64,000 nucleotides of DNA, from assembly GCA_030141605.1 (NCBI GenBank), contig JAQGDQ010000208.1, forward strand, positions 310,001-374,000. Reading direction: 5' to 3'. Of this stretch, positions 51,001 to 58,355 are shown piece after piece. The position numbers were made by a program, and so were the translations under genes. The notes under the pieces were generated by a model, which did not search any database, was not told where the DNA came from, and worked only from the letters and a program-made list of their open reading frames with translations. Source of the stretch: Tubiluchus corallicola (taxonomy: Eukaryota; Priapulida; Priapulimorpha; Priapulimorphida; Tubiluchidae). Numbering within the stretch: position 1 is the first letter of the stretch; each line of letters begins with the position of its first letter.

Positions 51001-54000
51001 TATTTCTATAGCTAGATTGATAGCTAAAACATGAAATTAAAGAGCTACCACACGTGGATGGGCTTCTAAATACAGAAAACACTGTGGTTATGAACCGCAG
51101 TAGACAGCATGGCTTCCAGATGAGCAACCAAACGTTGTAAGGCTTCAACGAGCCAAGCGGTACCTCCCCCACAAACATCAACAACCCATCCAGGCCCAGC
51201 AGTGAAGCTTGGGTAGCACGTGTGTTAGAAACGCTACCATATGTTTAGCGTGCAAGCAATGGGATTTGAATTTATGGATGAAAACATACTTATTTATGTC
51301 TTCTGAGCGATGGTATAATTGCTTATCAGCCAACGCTAGCCGGGTGCATGCATTTTTAAATGTGACCATGCTGACCATATGTTAAACATTAATGGTTTTA
51401 AACGCGGGGGAATAATGATAAGAGATTTATTTTTGTTGCTCTGGCCCGTGGCAAGATGATTGCTTATCGTGGAGCATATCTAGTCAACACCTGCAAGAAT
51501 TCTGCACTCAGAATACAAACACACGTGCATGAAAACGAGGGGGGTCAGAAGAGCAGTGTTTTAAAGGTAAAACAAAAAACCAACGCTGTGGACAACTGTG
51601 CAATTTGAAAGCTTCGCAGAATGATTCACACTAAGATTTAGTAAAAATGATTTTTCATTCAGTGTATGTAGCAGCAAAAATAGGCTTAACACTATAACGA
51701 GGTTAGAAACTTTATACCACAGACCTCCAAATCCACACTAATTACTGATTATTCATTATACTAGCTCACTGAATCTATGATAACAATCTATGTATGAAAG
51801 AGTTGAGCATGGTGTAAACCTGGTGCATGTAGCAAGGGTGCGCCCGCAGCGCAAAAGTGACCAAAATAATAGTTGCTTACAAATTGTATTGTTCTATGCT
51901 ATTGTTTTATTTAAATGTAGTCTTTTACAGCCAAAGACTTACTGTTTTTCAGTGGAAAGCTAGTGCAAAAAACAGACTTAATAAATAAATTTGTTATCAA
52001 ATTAGTTCTACTGACAGCAGTTTAGTATGATTCCCGAATACTCTTGTGCTTGAGTATCCAAAACTATATGAGTTAAGAATTTTAAATTGAACGGAAGCTA
52101 TTAATACAGTTAAAACTCTGCTTCCACATTTCCAGGGCTGTATGTCATGCATGGTACTATTAGTAATCAATCAGAGAAGGAGAACCATCGTCGACACCAT
52201 TCCCACGCAAGTTTGACGTTCCGCGCTTTCATTTGTGAAGAACAGGCATGTTTTTGCTGAGCAAGGATTCTATTTTCGCTGCCTCCTTTACCTTGGTCTC
52301 AGACATGTTCGTGCGGACAGATTCAGAGCAATTTAGAAGCCTGAGACATCTACAAACCTCGCTAAATATTGGTGTTAGGAAGCCGAAGATTAGGGGTGAT
52401 GAAAAAAGTAGCGTTGAATTGAAGAAAGCACGCACGAGTGATTTCAGGGTCGCCAAAATCTAAATTCAAAGTTCGCAATGCTTACACTTTGCAAAATTTT
52501 TGTAGCGTAGCTCTCATCACAGAAAACGGCGAAATTTTTTCATGTAGTAACAATTTACAACTACATTATTGTCCGTCCCAACTATATGATGCATATGATT
52601 TAAGTATCACCACTGCTACTACCAATACCACTACCAATGCGAATACCAGCATCAGTACCAATTACCAGATTGAACTATGACATCAGGTGAAGATAAATTA
52701 GACATCAAAGAGTCAGGTCTAAGAGGATAAATGCTTAGTTTTACAAATAGCCTTCCATATGTACATATTCCTGTTACTTATCTTCTATTCACTTTAAAGT
52801 CTAAAACGTAAATGCTACGACAGCTACAAAGACAGACTCGAAAAATATGCTTTCTTGAGTTTATAAATAAAGAATAAAATTGTTTATTCCACTCGGGTGT
52901 TACTTACTAAACTCGGTATCAAGAACCAGAAGGTCCTCAAAAGTGTGTGATACTACAAGTGGTATCAGGTGGTAAGATGTTAAATCGTTATAACAGTACT
53001 TCCTTAATGGAAGTCGCTTTTACCTGAAGCTACAAAAACGACCAAGCACTGCCACGAACGTAATAAATTGTTCCATAAAGCCTTTCCTTAACATGATATT
53101 ATTTGACGTAATTTGATAAAAAAAGAGACGATGAAAGGAGCATTTCATTCATGTCAAGTGAATTATAGTCATGTCGTGGGCCAAATCTACAATTGTTCAG
53201 ACACGAGCGGAATACAAATTTAAACATGGGAATAATTTAATCAAAAAATGCCCTTCAGCCTAGGTGTGTAAGCCTTAGGTAAACTGGCCATAACTGTCAG
53301 AGTCGTGGAGAAACGGGCAACACGCTGAAACAACTTCGCTTTCTTCTCCCGCAGTCATGTGAAAATTCTTAACAATCTGGAGCGTCTTAACAACAATAAC
53401 TGCAGGCGTTGAAGGGGGACGAGCCTGGCGTGGGAATAGCAACTGACCACTGATATCAATTTGTCAACATGCTATCAATTTCATATTAGTGACGTCGTAA
53501 TAATTCCTAAGCTTTTTGACTGATCACCCCAACACCTGAAAATCAGGTGCGAGACGTCCCAAAGTCGTCTCTACCTTAAGAAAATTGCCTCTTCTTCCGA
53601 TGCCTCGAGTATAGTTTCATTCATGAATACATGGCGCCCCCGATGCCACAGCGTGGAGCCTTCTCGAATTCATGAATGGAAAGGTTGAAATGCTTAACAG
53701 CCCACTTTGCGATGCATACAGTACAGCAGGGTGAGCAAGAACTCACACCGTAAAGGCTTAACTACTCACTGTAGAAACAAACTGCGCTGAGATAATTATG
53801 CACTGATGCTATTACGTTCGCGAAAGCATGCGATAATGAGACACATACTTAAATTTAATAACTACAGCCTGTTAGCGGCATAGCGGCAGTGCCTGAGCTT
53901 ACAAAGCCGTTATGGCAATGAAAACGATTTCACTGGTTGACCCAAAACTTATGATTTAATCTCGCTTCCATGGTTTTTGTAACTTTCGCAGGATGATATG

Positions 54001-55422
54001 AATTTCGCGTTTTGATATGAATCAAAAGGACGACAAAAACTATCCAAGACGCACCACGCAAAATAACAATTTATTACCCGTCCATTCCACTATATAGCTT
54101 CAGTGCATTCAAATAGCTTTACCATTTCTTCTTGGTCACTGTACAGAACCACAAGGTGATAAGATCAGATAATAAAAGAAGCCAAGTAAAACTTAAAAGC
54201 TGTACTTACCATTTATGTCGGTGAGATCGCCGATAGATGGCACTTTTTGTATGGTCACATGAGGATTTGGCACACATTGTTCTCCTTCGCCCATTGGCTC
54301 AGGCTTAATACGCAGAGGCTTTGGTATGACCATAGAGTGCGGTCGCATAGGTTCTTTAAAAACCGGAGATGTCTGTGCTTCCGTCTAAAAAACCACAAAT
54401 CGTACGTTAACACTACATTATATAAATTTCGCATAATCCGCAGCTTAATTTATGCACGTATTGATTTAAAGAAAAATATCTACGGCAGCTATTATAGATT
54501 TTTATTATATTTATAGATATTATGTTTATGATTTTTAACCAAATAATTTTTGTATTTAAAAGTAACACAAACAGTGATTCGTAAAACAATCGTCAGTTTC
54601 AAGAAAAGAAATGAAAACAACCAAAGAAATATCTTATATTAGGAGAGTTACCAATTTATATTTGGGCCGTCATTCTGTTAAAACATATAAGACTTGTTTC
54701 TCAACTATAAACACCAACAATAATTTAAGTTCTCAAATTTGTAGTCTTTATGCAGCTCTTGCTTTTCATTTGTGCCAAAATATCAAATCTGATTGCTCTC
54801 GTAGAGTACGCAACTACACATCCGAATACTAAACAACGTGACGACTATGTATACATGTTAGTGATTTTTTTTCTACTGTAATAAACCGAACAGTGCTGTT
54901 TTCTTAAGAGCTCAGAAACTGGTCTGTTTGCTGGGAGATAAACTTCGACCAAAACGTAAAAAGCCGCCTGAATTACGGTAATTGACGAAAGTAAATAAAA
55001 TAGAGAAAAACAGCATGCACTCTGCCGAACAAACCAAAAATTCAGAATCAGAAGTGATCCGACCCGATAAAAGCAGTCAGATGTACGGATAAATTAAAAT
55101 AAGTCAATGAGAAAAACAATTTTCAGTACACAAATTTATAAATAAATAAAAACTTATTTTTTGTTAACTTACTATGTTAACATACGTTAACTCGCTTTTA
55201 ACTTGCAAAATAATGAGTTACTACACACAGCCAAAAGTTGAAAAGTTTAAAACTCTTGTGACTTGAAGAAGTCAGTGGCATTACACTAACAGCACGCAGC
55301 ACGATGAATAAGTCATTAAAGTGCAATACAGAATTATACAATAACAAAGTACGCTTTTTCTCAGAAATCTAAAATCGTCGTTATTCACTTAATACCTTTA
55401 TTATCCCATCTTCTAGCGTCAT
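12108..55422 (-). CDS. ETS1: ETS1/ETS2/Pointed-class transcription factor, 9 coding exons, 518 aa
   Basis: Spliced from 55,396-55,422; 54,210-54,384; 19,768-19,884; 17,256-17,456; 15,751-15,969; 14,505-14,744; 13,796-14,032; 12,738-12,927; 12,108-12,258 (total 1557 bases, one frame). ETS1-class factors are nuclear, bind GGAA/T sites and respond to ERK signalling (family knowledge). Seen here: a SUMO-type IIKTE motif split over the first two exons; PPLTPGT with T77-P78, matching the ERK site of ETS1; MSQAL...F...K.RLNIPKDPRQW leading into a PNT domain (about 83-172); a Pro/Gln/His/Tyr-rich middle (175-400); [23 protein letters not shown], the inhibitory-module and ETS junction typical of ETS1/2; an ETS domain (about 408-491) with W-x-G-D-G-W, ARRWG and [15 protein letters not shown]; then [17 protein letters not shown]. 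The ETS domain lies at the C-terminus, as in ETS1/2, not ERG/FLI. Human ETS1 has 441 and ETS2 469 residues. Confidence 0.95.
12259..12737 (-). other. ETS1 intron within the ETS domain (between last two exons)
   Basis: A 479-base AT-rich intron with GTAAGT donor and TTTTTGTAG acceptor. Nothing else seen. Confidence 0.85.
12738..12927 (-). CDS. ETS1: ETS1 exon encoding the ETS domain first half
   Basis: Encodes [16 protein letters not shown] through NYEKLSRGL. It enters in phase 1 and leaves in phase 2 (AG before GTAAGT). The conserved tryptophans and the DNA-contacting [10 protein letters not shown] helix are intact. A substitution gives RRWGIRKNK where vertebrates have RRWGKRKNK, losing one basic residue in the loop before helix 3. 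Confidence 0.97.
12928..13795 (-). other. ETS1 intron before the ETS domain, holding a MITE-like element
   Basis: 868 bases, half of it the TIR element at 13,042-13,483. The remainder is AT-rich without features. Confidence 0.85.
13042..13483. mobile_element. MITE-like element, about 29-bp TIRs, TA flanks
   Basis: 13,042-13,070 and 13,455-13,483 are perfect inverted copies (outer part TACCGTATTTTCCCGTGTAT). If the outer TA is the target duplication, the element is about 438 bp starting CCGTATTTTCCC. A further copy of the inner TIR with one mismatch (CCCATGTATAAGAGACCC, 13,404-13,421) makes a roughly 50-bp direct repeat with the left end and folds back on the right TIR. No transposase frame inside, so non-autonomous. 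The TA duplication hints at a Tc1/mariner-like source, but I cannot assign the family. Confidence 0.85.
13796..14032 (-). CDS. ETS1: ETS1 exon, linker and inhibitory region ahead of the ETS domain
   Basis: 237 bases, phase 1 at both ends. Encodes [11 protein letters not shown], a Pro/Gly-rich linker, PLRDMLNNN, then [14 protein letters not shown], matching the PVIPAAALAGYTGSGPIQ junction of vertebrate ETS1, where the autoinhibitory helices lie. Donor CCG before GTGAGT, acceptor GGTATTTCAG. Confidence 0.95.
14033..14504 (-). other. ETS1 intron
   Basis: 472 bases, AT-rich, no further features seen. Confidence 0.85.
14505..14744 (-). CDS. ETS1: ETS1 exon, Tyr/Pro/His-rich middle region
   Basis: 240 bases, phase 1 at both ends. 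Encodes [20 protein letters not shown], similar to the SYQTLHPISSEELLSL segment of vertebrate ETS1, then a low-complexity stretch with [17 protein letters not shown] and [12 protein letters not shown]. Likely part of the transactivation region (inference). Donor GGTG before GTAAGA. Confidence 0.93.
14745..15750 (-). other. ETS1 intron with one consensus ETS site
   Basis: 1,006 bases, AT-rich. CCCGGAAGTA at 14,773-14,782, about 30 bases upstream of the exon at 14,744, matches the high-affinity ETS core CCGGAAGT. Nothing else seen. Confidence 0.8.
15751..15969 (-). CDS. ETS1: ETS1 exon after the PNT domain (Gln/Pro/His-rich)
   Basis: 219 bases, phase 1 at both ends. Encodes [19 protein letters not shown], then [19 protein letters not shown] and a His/Pro-rich end. 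Acidic/aromatic clusters such as EFNEFF look like activation-domain sequence (inference). Acceptor CTTTTTTGCAG, donor GAAA before GTAAGT. Confidence 0.93.
16869..16912. repeat. 22-bp tandem duplication
   Basis: CTTCCTGTCAGGTTAGGTGA occurs at 16,869 and again at 16,891 with CC between. Confidence 0.9.
17194..17231. repeat. (TA)n microsatellite near the PNT exon donor
   Basis: Mostly alternating TA, ending about 25 bases into the intron after the PNT exon. Confidence 0.9.
17256..17456 (-). CDS. ETS1: ETS1 exon encoding the core of the PNT/SAM domain
   Basis: 201 bases, phase 1 at both ends. Encodes [20 protein letters not shown], then [30 protein letters not shown] and [16 protein letters not shown]. 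This is a five-helix Pointed domain, with the W-x-x-x-x-V-x-x-W-L and FVGDIL-x-EHLE signatures shared with ETS1, ETS2 and Pointed, where it docks ERK (family knowledge). LSRMPPF replaces the vertebrate LELAPDF. Confidence 0.97.
17457..19767 (-). other. ETS1 intron, 2.3 kb, with a short TIR element
   Basis: AT-rich. The only structure I can support is the TIR-bounded segment at 18,102-18,274. A poly-G run lies near 17,909-17,917. Confidence 0.7.
18102..18274. mobile_element. Possible short MITE (TIR core CGTTCACATTTA)
   Basis: CGTTCACATTTA at 18,102-18,113 and its exact inverse TAAATGTGAACG at 18,263-18,274 bound 173 bp. TCAGAC (left) and GTCTGA (right) add loose inner symmetry. No coding capacity. 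Target-site duplication not evident. Confidence 0.45.
19768..19884 (-). CDS. ETS1: ETS1 shared exon with the TP phospho-motif and start of PNT
   Basis: 117 bases, phase 1 at both ends. Encodes [20 protein letters not shown], then [18 protein letters not shown]. Vertebrate ETS1 has PLLTPSSKEMMSQALKATF here; T77-P78 corresponds to its ERK-phosphorylated Thr38. Acceptor TATTTCTTGCAG. All candidate N-terminal exons join this exon. Confidence 0.96.
20490..20562 (-). CDS. ETS1: Candidate alternative first coding exon A of ETS1 (24 codons)
   Basis: Reads [20 protein letters not shown] then TTKS and ends with CCA before GTAAGT, leaving one base (phase 1), which fits the exon at 19,884 across a 605-base intron. 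A second ATG (20,536-20,538) has A at -3 and G at +4, a strong start context. The donor has A rather than G at its last exon base. The peptide is Ser/Asn/Thr-rich and resembles no family. It is supported by position, phase and the promoter-like patch upstream only. Confidence 0.4.
20900..21060 (-). promoter_or_regulatory. Candidate proximal promoter of ETS1 (CpG-rich, TATA-like)
   Basis: CpG-dense for this genome (GCGCGTGTCG, GACGCG, GGCGGGACGCG). On the - strand it contains TGTATAAACG around 20,990-21,000, TTGACGTTCC (CRE-like half site) and AGATTGGG (inverted CCAAT) at about 20,915. It sits about 400 bases ahead of candidate exon A. Confidence 0.35.
22880..23014 (+). mobile_element. SINE fragment with tRNA-like T-arm and (TAA)n tail
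   Basis: CCTGGTTCAAATCCAGG (22,916-22,932) forms a perfect 5-bp stem with a 7-base loop and contains the pol III B-box GGTTCAAATCC. About 30 bases later a TAA repeat starts and runs to 23,014. This is the head-to-tail layout of tRNA-derived SINEs. The A-box side is not recognisable, so the head is degraded or truncated. Confidence 0.65.
26541..26631 (-). CDS. ETS1: Candidate alternative first coding exon B of ETS1 (30 codons)
   Basis: ATG at 26,629-26,631 with A at -3 and G at +4. Reads [20 protein letters not shown], then [10 protein letters not shown], and ends ATAA before GTAAGTG, a strong donor in phase 1 that fits the exon at 19,884. Splicing would create an Asn codon at the junction. 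CCAAT motifs and a CpG patch lie about 360 bases upstream at 26,990-27,035. No homologue is recognised. The overlapping + strand frame is a shadow. Confidence 0.45.
26990..27035 (-). promoter_or_regulatory. Candidate internal ETS1 promoter with CCAAT boxes and hairpins
   Basis: Contains CCAATCAG and CCAATAA (read as ATTGG on the - strand), a hairpin GCGCTC-GAG-GAGCGC (26,999-27,013), and GTCCCGT ... ACGGGAC with a 7-bp stem just after. CCAATCAG is the NF-Y consensus and is repeated at the 43.8-kb patch. The element lies upstream of candidate exon B. Confidence 0.35.
29897..30120. repeat. 224-bp palindrome enclosing CA/TG and TA microsatellites
   Basis: The outer arms are near-perfect inverse copies: AATATAATCTATAGGCTG (left) and CAGCCTATAGATTATATT (right), extended outward by CCTTCAG / CTGAAGG. 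Inside, the left side is CA- and CGCA-rich (ACACACACGCACGCACACAC) and the right side is the complementary TG tract with TGCGTGCGTGCG. The middle is TA-rich. A long cruciform or hairpin is possible. Confidence 0.9.
36610..36770. promoter_or_regulatory. CpG-rich patch inside the ETS1 intron
   Basis: Unusually GC- and CpG-rich (GCACGAGG, GCGCCAG, ACGCCAG, TCGCACGTACG) within strongly AT-rich intron. The - strand holds GGAGGAAGTTCGG, an ETS-type core. No splice donor in a useful phase was found next to it, so it is either an enhancer, another promoter, or the remains of an unrelated insertion. Confidence 0.3.
43048..43228 (-). CDS. ETS1: Candidate alternative first coding exon C of ETS1 (60 codons)
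   Basis: From tandem ATGs (43,226-43,228 and the next codon) it reads [20 protein letters not shown], then [20 protein letters not shown] and [20 protein letters not shown], ending CTTG before GTAAGTG in phase 1. A TGA lies just upstream in frame, so it is either a first exon or one whose acceptor is the pyrimidine-rich CTTGCTTCCGTCTTGGAG. That acceptor would start in phase 0 and could not accept exon D. The acidic, helical composition is compatible with an activation segment (inference). Confidence 0.5.
43309..43444 (-). CDS. ETS1: Candidate alternative first coding exon D of ETS1 (45 codons)
   Basis: ATG at 43,442-43,444. Reads [20 protein letters not shown], then [20 protein letters not shown] and EGKIV, ending GTAG before GTGAGT, an excellent donor in phase 1. 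Joined to the shared exon it gives [16 protein letters not shown]. Rich in SP/TP sites. It lies only 80 bases upstream of exon C, yet the two cannot be joined in frame by any acceptor I can find, so they look like mutually exclusive starts. A TATA-like box lies about 300 bases upstream. Confidence 0.5.
43740..43812 (-). promoter_or_regulatory. Candidate internal ETS1 promoter (TATA + CCAAT)
   Basis: On the - strand: CTGATTGGTT (inverted CCAAT, about 43,803-43,812), then about 55 bases later AATTTATATAAGG (43,743-43,753), a good TATA match, followed by CpG-containing sequence. Spacing and order fit an RNA polymerase II promoter firing towards exons D and C, with a start expected near 43,715. 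Confidence 0.45.
45033..45167 (+). repeat. Dispersed repeat, copy 1
   Basis: Shares GTCTAGTCTTAAAAATCAG, AATCAGAAAGAGAAAAAAT, AAGAGAAAGGAC and CTGCAAAGCACAAAT with 50,281-50,420, in the same order and orientation. No coding or terminal repeat structure seen. Confidence 0.85.
47681..47868. repeat. 94-bp tandem duplication
   Basis: Two adjacent units (47,681-47,774 and 47,775-47,868) differ at only a few positions. Shared blocks include GGCATATCCACGCAAACGAA and CTCCTTCCTACCTCTACCTG. Because 94 is not a multiple of three, the open frame running through it shifts between units, which argues that the frame is not a protein. Confidence 0.9.
50281..50420 (+). repeat. Dispersed repeat, copy 2
   Basis: See 45,033-45,167. 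This copy has small indels, for example GGA inserted after AAAAATCA and several missing bases near GAAAGGAC. Confidence 0.85.
54210..54384 (-). CDS. ETS1: ETS1 second coding exon of the canonical N-terminus
   Basis: Acceptor TTTGTGGTTTTTTAG, then [20 protein letters not shown], then [14 protein letters not shown] and [11 protein letters not shown], donor ATG before GTAAGTAC in phase 1, matching the shared exon at 19,884. It enters in phase 0. RIKPEP (K36) is a second SUMO-type motif. Internal methionines could serve as starts if the exon at 55,396 is not used, but their contexts are weak. Confidence 0.85.
54385..55395 (-). other. First coding intron of ETS1, 1,011 bases
   Basis: GTATTA donor (slightly weak) at 55,395 and a strong TTTTTTAG acceptor. 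AT-rich; the + strand frames at 54,247-54,516 and 54,611-54,832 are not recognisable. Confidence 0.65.
55396..55422 (-). CDS. ETS1: ETS1 first coding exon (MTLEDGIIK)
   Basis: ATG at 55,420-55,422 with A at -3, nine codons, then AAAG before GTATTA in phase 0. Joined to the next exon it gives [13 protein letters not shown]. Vertebrate ETS1 begins MKAAVDLKPTLTIIKTE, so IIKTE is recovered exactly across the splice. The frame is open further upstream to an acceptor-like CCTCAG ending at 55,453, reading IKHVKPVTKT before the methionine, so an additional upstream exon is possible. Confidence 0.7.
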
Positions 55423-55689
55423 TGTTTTAGTAACTGGTTTCACATGTTTTATCTGAGGATATCACAATTCAGTTCAAAGACAGTGACTTTCGAGTATTTC
55501 AAATTTCTAAGAGTATTTTAAGACACCCAGTGTGCTACATATCCACAGCAAGATAAACGTTCGTCCCGAAGCTAGAGAAATGATCATGTGTGGGATGAGT
55601 ACAACATCTTTCCGGCTTTAATTACACCTGTTCGCATCATGTCTGCCATCTACCACCTCATTCTTCATTCATGCTTTCCAGCGCAAGTC

Positions 55690-55715
55690 AAGCGTATTGG
55701 GGCGGAGTGCCAAGT
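55690..55715 (-). promoter_or_regulatory. Candidate main ETS1 promoter motif (GC box with inverted CCAAT)
   Basis: ATTGGGGCGGAG on the + strand reads as a GC box next to CCAAT on the - strand, about 280 bases ahead of the first ATG. No TATA box seen. Weak on its own. Confidence 0.3.
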
Positions 55716-56579
55716 CAAAGAACGCGGGCAGTACTGGGTTAGTAAAGGAAAGGGTACCTCATTTAGTACATTGGATTTATTTTACTGCTTTCACTTAAAC
55801 TTAGAAAAATAAATATTAGAAAAAAAACTAAGAAATTATCAAAATACTGTCTATAAACCACAAAGTCATTGCACACTAAAGAAATCTAATAAAGAAATTT
55901 TCAGGCGCGGCAATAGCCACTATTCACATGATCTTCACAATTTAATTTAATTTAATACGCATAATCGAACAAAATCTACAAGTGCAGCCAACAATATGAA
56001 ATATTTTAGTTCTGATGAACAAAGTTCAAAGAAGTTTTATAAAACTTTCTGTTCTCGAGGGTTTTCGCAATTTATTGCAGCTACCCTCACTGGATCCGCC
56101 ATAACGCTATAATAGACTACACCAAGAACGTTACAGAACTCTTGTATACAAGCAACAATATTTACCTTGGTCTGCTACATGAGATATTGTTTTTGTAAAC
56201 AAGAGGGTTAAACATCGCGGCAAGGGTTATGCACCTGATTTACTCGCAGCGTTCACAGGTGCAAAACGTTCCTTTCTGCTGGGCTAATAAACGCTAAACA
56301 GGCACAATCGGGGAGTCATGCATGTTGGAGTTTGTCAAGTTTGTATTTGTGTTTGCAGGGGGAAAATGAAAATGCGGGCAACCCTAAACCCAAACAAACG
56401 GCAAGTCAACAAAAGGGTCACAACCTGGGCACCTTGAATACATGAATTTTTCATTTTCCGTCAATTTTAGGGAAACGAACTGAATGAAAGACAAACAGAA
56501 AGAAGTTTCAGAAAAAATTCAATAATAATGGCTTTTGGCGATAATGACGATAGCGAAGAATGATAACAACCTGGTAATG

Positions 56580-56665
56580 ATGTGATGTGTGTAGGTCAAA
56601 GGAGTGAACGGACCACCAGTCAAAGAACCATAAGAAAAAAGGACCACTCGTCAAAAATTCACCTG
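56580..56665. repeat. Short cluster of GGACCACCAGTCAAAGA-like motifs
   Basis: GGTCAAAGGAGTGAAC, GGACCACCAGTCAAAGA and AGGACCACTCGTCAAAA occur within about 75 bases. The same motif appears inverted and repeated at 58,200-58,355. Confidence 0.7.
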
Positions 56666-57730
56666 AAAAGCTAGAAGGACAAACAAAATAAAAATTAGCA
56701 AATCGCGCAATTACATTATTTCCAGAGCTTAAACTGTAAAGCTCTGCATTATTTATTTGTCAATACCTTCTACTCACTAGCCAAAATGAGTCAATTTTAT
56801 GCATTGAATAACTCCGTGGCACTTAATGGAATTTAATAAATACATTCAAATTTAAATAATGTGAATTATTAAAAACGTTTAAAATGTACGAAATATTTAA
56901 AATCTTAACTTTAGCAGATTAAAAAAAATAGTTTAAAAATAGTACCTTATATTTACATACGAACTAATGGTCACCGACAAACTAAAATTTCCAGTTTCGA
57001 ATTTTTAGTAAAGATACTTCTTGCTAGAATGCCTAATTTCATTAGACATTTAACTGGAAAACAGTTAAAAATACACGTAGTACGTCTTTTTGTGACTTGT
57101 GGCTTAGATGTGTCTAAGCTAACTACGGTTACATTTCAAATCATAACAATTGATTTGAGCTTTTTTATACTTTGAACATGAACAACTGATTTGGCCTTTC
57201 TTCGCTAATTAACATTAGACAAAATACAGCAGTTCGCTGGAGCCAAAGTGACACAAGAAAAAAGAAATCAGTAGTGCAAGTTTGTATTTACAAGAACGGC
57301 ACACTTACACAAAGTTTTGATTGCAATGTCGCACCTGCATTGTTTCGGAACCTGTCTCATTGATACAGACAAATTAAGATCAGATAGGAGTAAAATGTTT
57401 CATTCTGTCCAACCAACGATCAGCAAACACTAGAGGATTTTCTAATGACGACAAATTGCTTATTCTTATTTTCCTTTTAGAATTCCAAAACCCTCACAGT
57501 AGTAATTAGTCATTTGTAGTAGTTTGAAAAACCAGTGAAAATAAGGCGAGCACAAACTGTTGCAAAACGAAGTTTTCCTATTAAAAACTTTCTCACAAAA
57601 ACTCTATCCTCGAGCTTACTTAATAAAAACAACTTTTCAGTAATGTTTCTAGTTTCTTTTTAACTGTTAGTATAAATCTATTATAGTTATCTTTACCTTT
57701 ATCTTTTTTTAAATAAAAATATCTTTCATA

Positions 57731-58018
57731 AAACTAACACATTCGTATAACGTCTTAAATGCAAAATCTTATAATTTTTAATTACCTGATACATGCGCAT
57801 TAACTAATTAATTATATTAGTAACAATCCTGAGAGGGCGGCTGACCTCGATAACTTATAGTTCTTTCGCCACCCTTTCACCACCAATCAATATTTACTTT
57901 TGCACTTTGTAATATTATTGTATGTTGTATAGATTTATAAATCTGTTAGTTATGTATTTTGCTATTTTAAAAATGGTGATAAACTAATAAACTTACTTAC
58001 TTACTTACTTACTTACTT
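57731..58018 (+). mobile_element. Solo 3' tail of the LINE seen at 2.87-6.10 kb
   Basis: About 288 bp matching 5807-6096, including CTGACCTCGATAACTTATAG and TTCGCCACCCTTTCACCA, ending in seven ACTT units (57,991-58,018). Extreme 5' truncation is the usual fate of LINE insertions. Confidence 0.9.
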
Positions 58019-58199
58019 CTTACACTGGCTATGCACTTTTTAAGGCACGATATAAATTTTAAATAAAAAGGAAATACGAAAGTATGACATTTATCAATCA
58101 TTATTGTTATCACCAAAAATAATGACCAATCACACTTTATGAAATAAAATATTAATGGTTAAGTAAAAGTTGCAATTTGCTCAAACCGCTGTCAGCGCA

Positions 58200-58355
58200 T
58201 CCACTGGTGGTCCTCTAACCAGTGGTCTTTTACCATCCCCCTGACATTTGGTTCTATGACCACTTTTAAAATGTTAAGGTGGATCTTTGACTGGTGGCCC
58301 TCTTTCCAAGATGGGTCTTTCAACTGGTGATCCTTCGTCCGGTGGTATTTTGACC
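58200..58355. repeat. Imperfect tandem array of an ACTGGTGGTCCTTT-like motif
   Basis: About eight degenerate units in 155 bases: CCACTGGTGGTCCTCT, AACCAGTGGTCTTTTA, ATGACCACTTTTA, AAGGTGGATCTTTGA, GACTGGTGGCCCTCTTT, GATGGGTCTTTCA, AACTGGTGATCCTTCG, CCGGTGGTATTTTGAC. GAC/GAT-rich simple sequence follows. Confidence 0.75.

Larger units (their letters stand above)
43445..54209 (-). other. 5' part of the large ETS1 intron
   Basis: No supported gene. Contains the promoter-like patch at 43.75 kb, one dispersed repeat pair (45,033-45,167 and 50,281-50,420) and the 94-bp tandem duplication at 47,681-47,868. The frames at 43,481-43,965, 47,508-47,882, 50,993-51,378 and 52,229-52,463 have no recognisable domains. 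Confidence 0.5.

Noticed and set aside
52904-53030. - strand open stretch ending ...DTEF before GTAAGT, looking like another ETS1 exon
   Set aside because: It has a good phase-1 donor but no ATG, and no upstream acceptor gives an in-frame entry; a TAA closes it.
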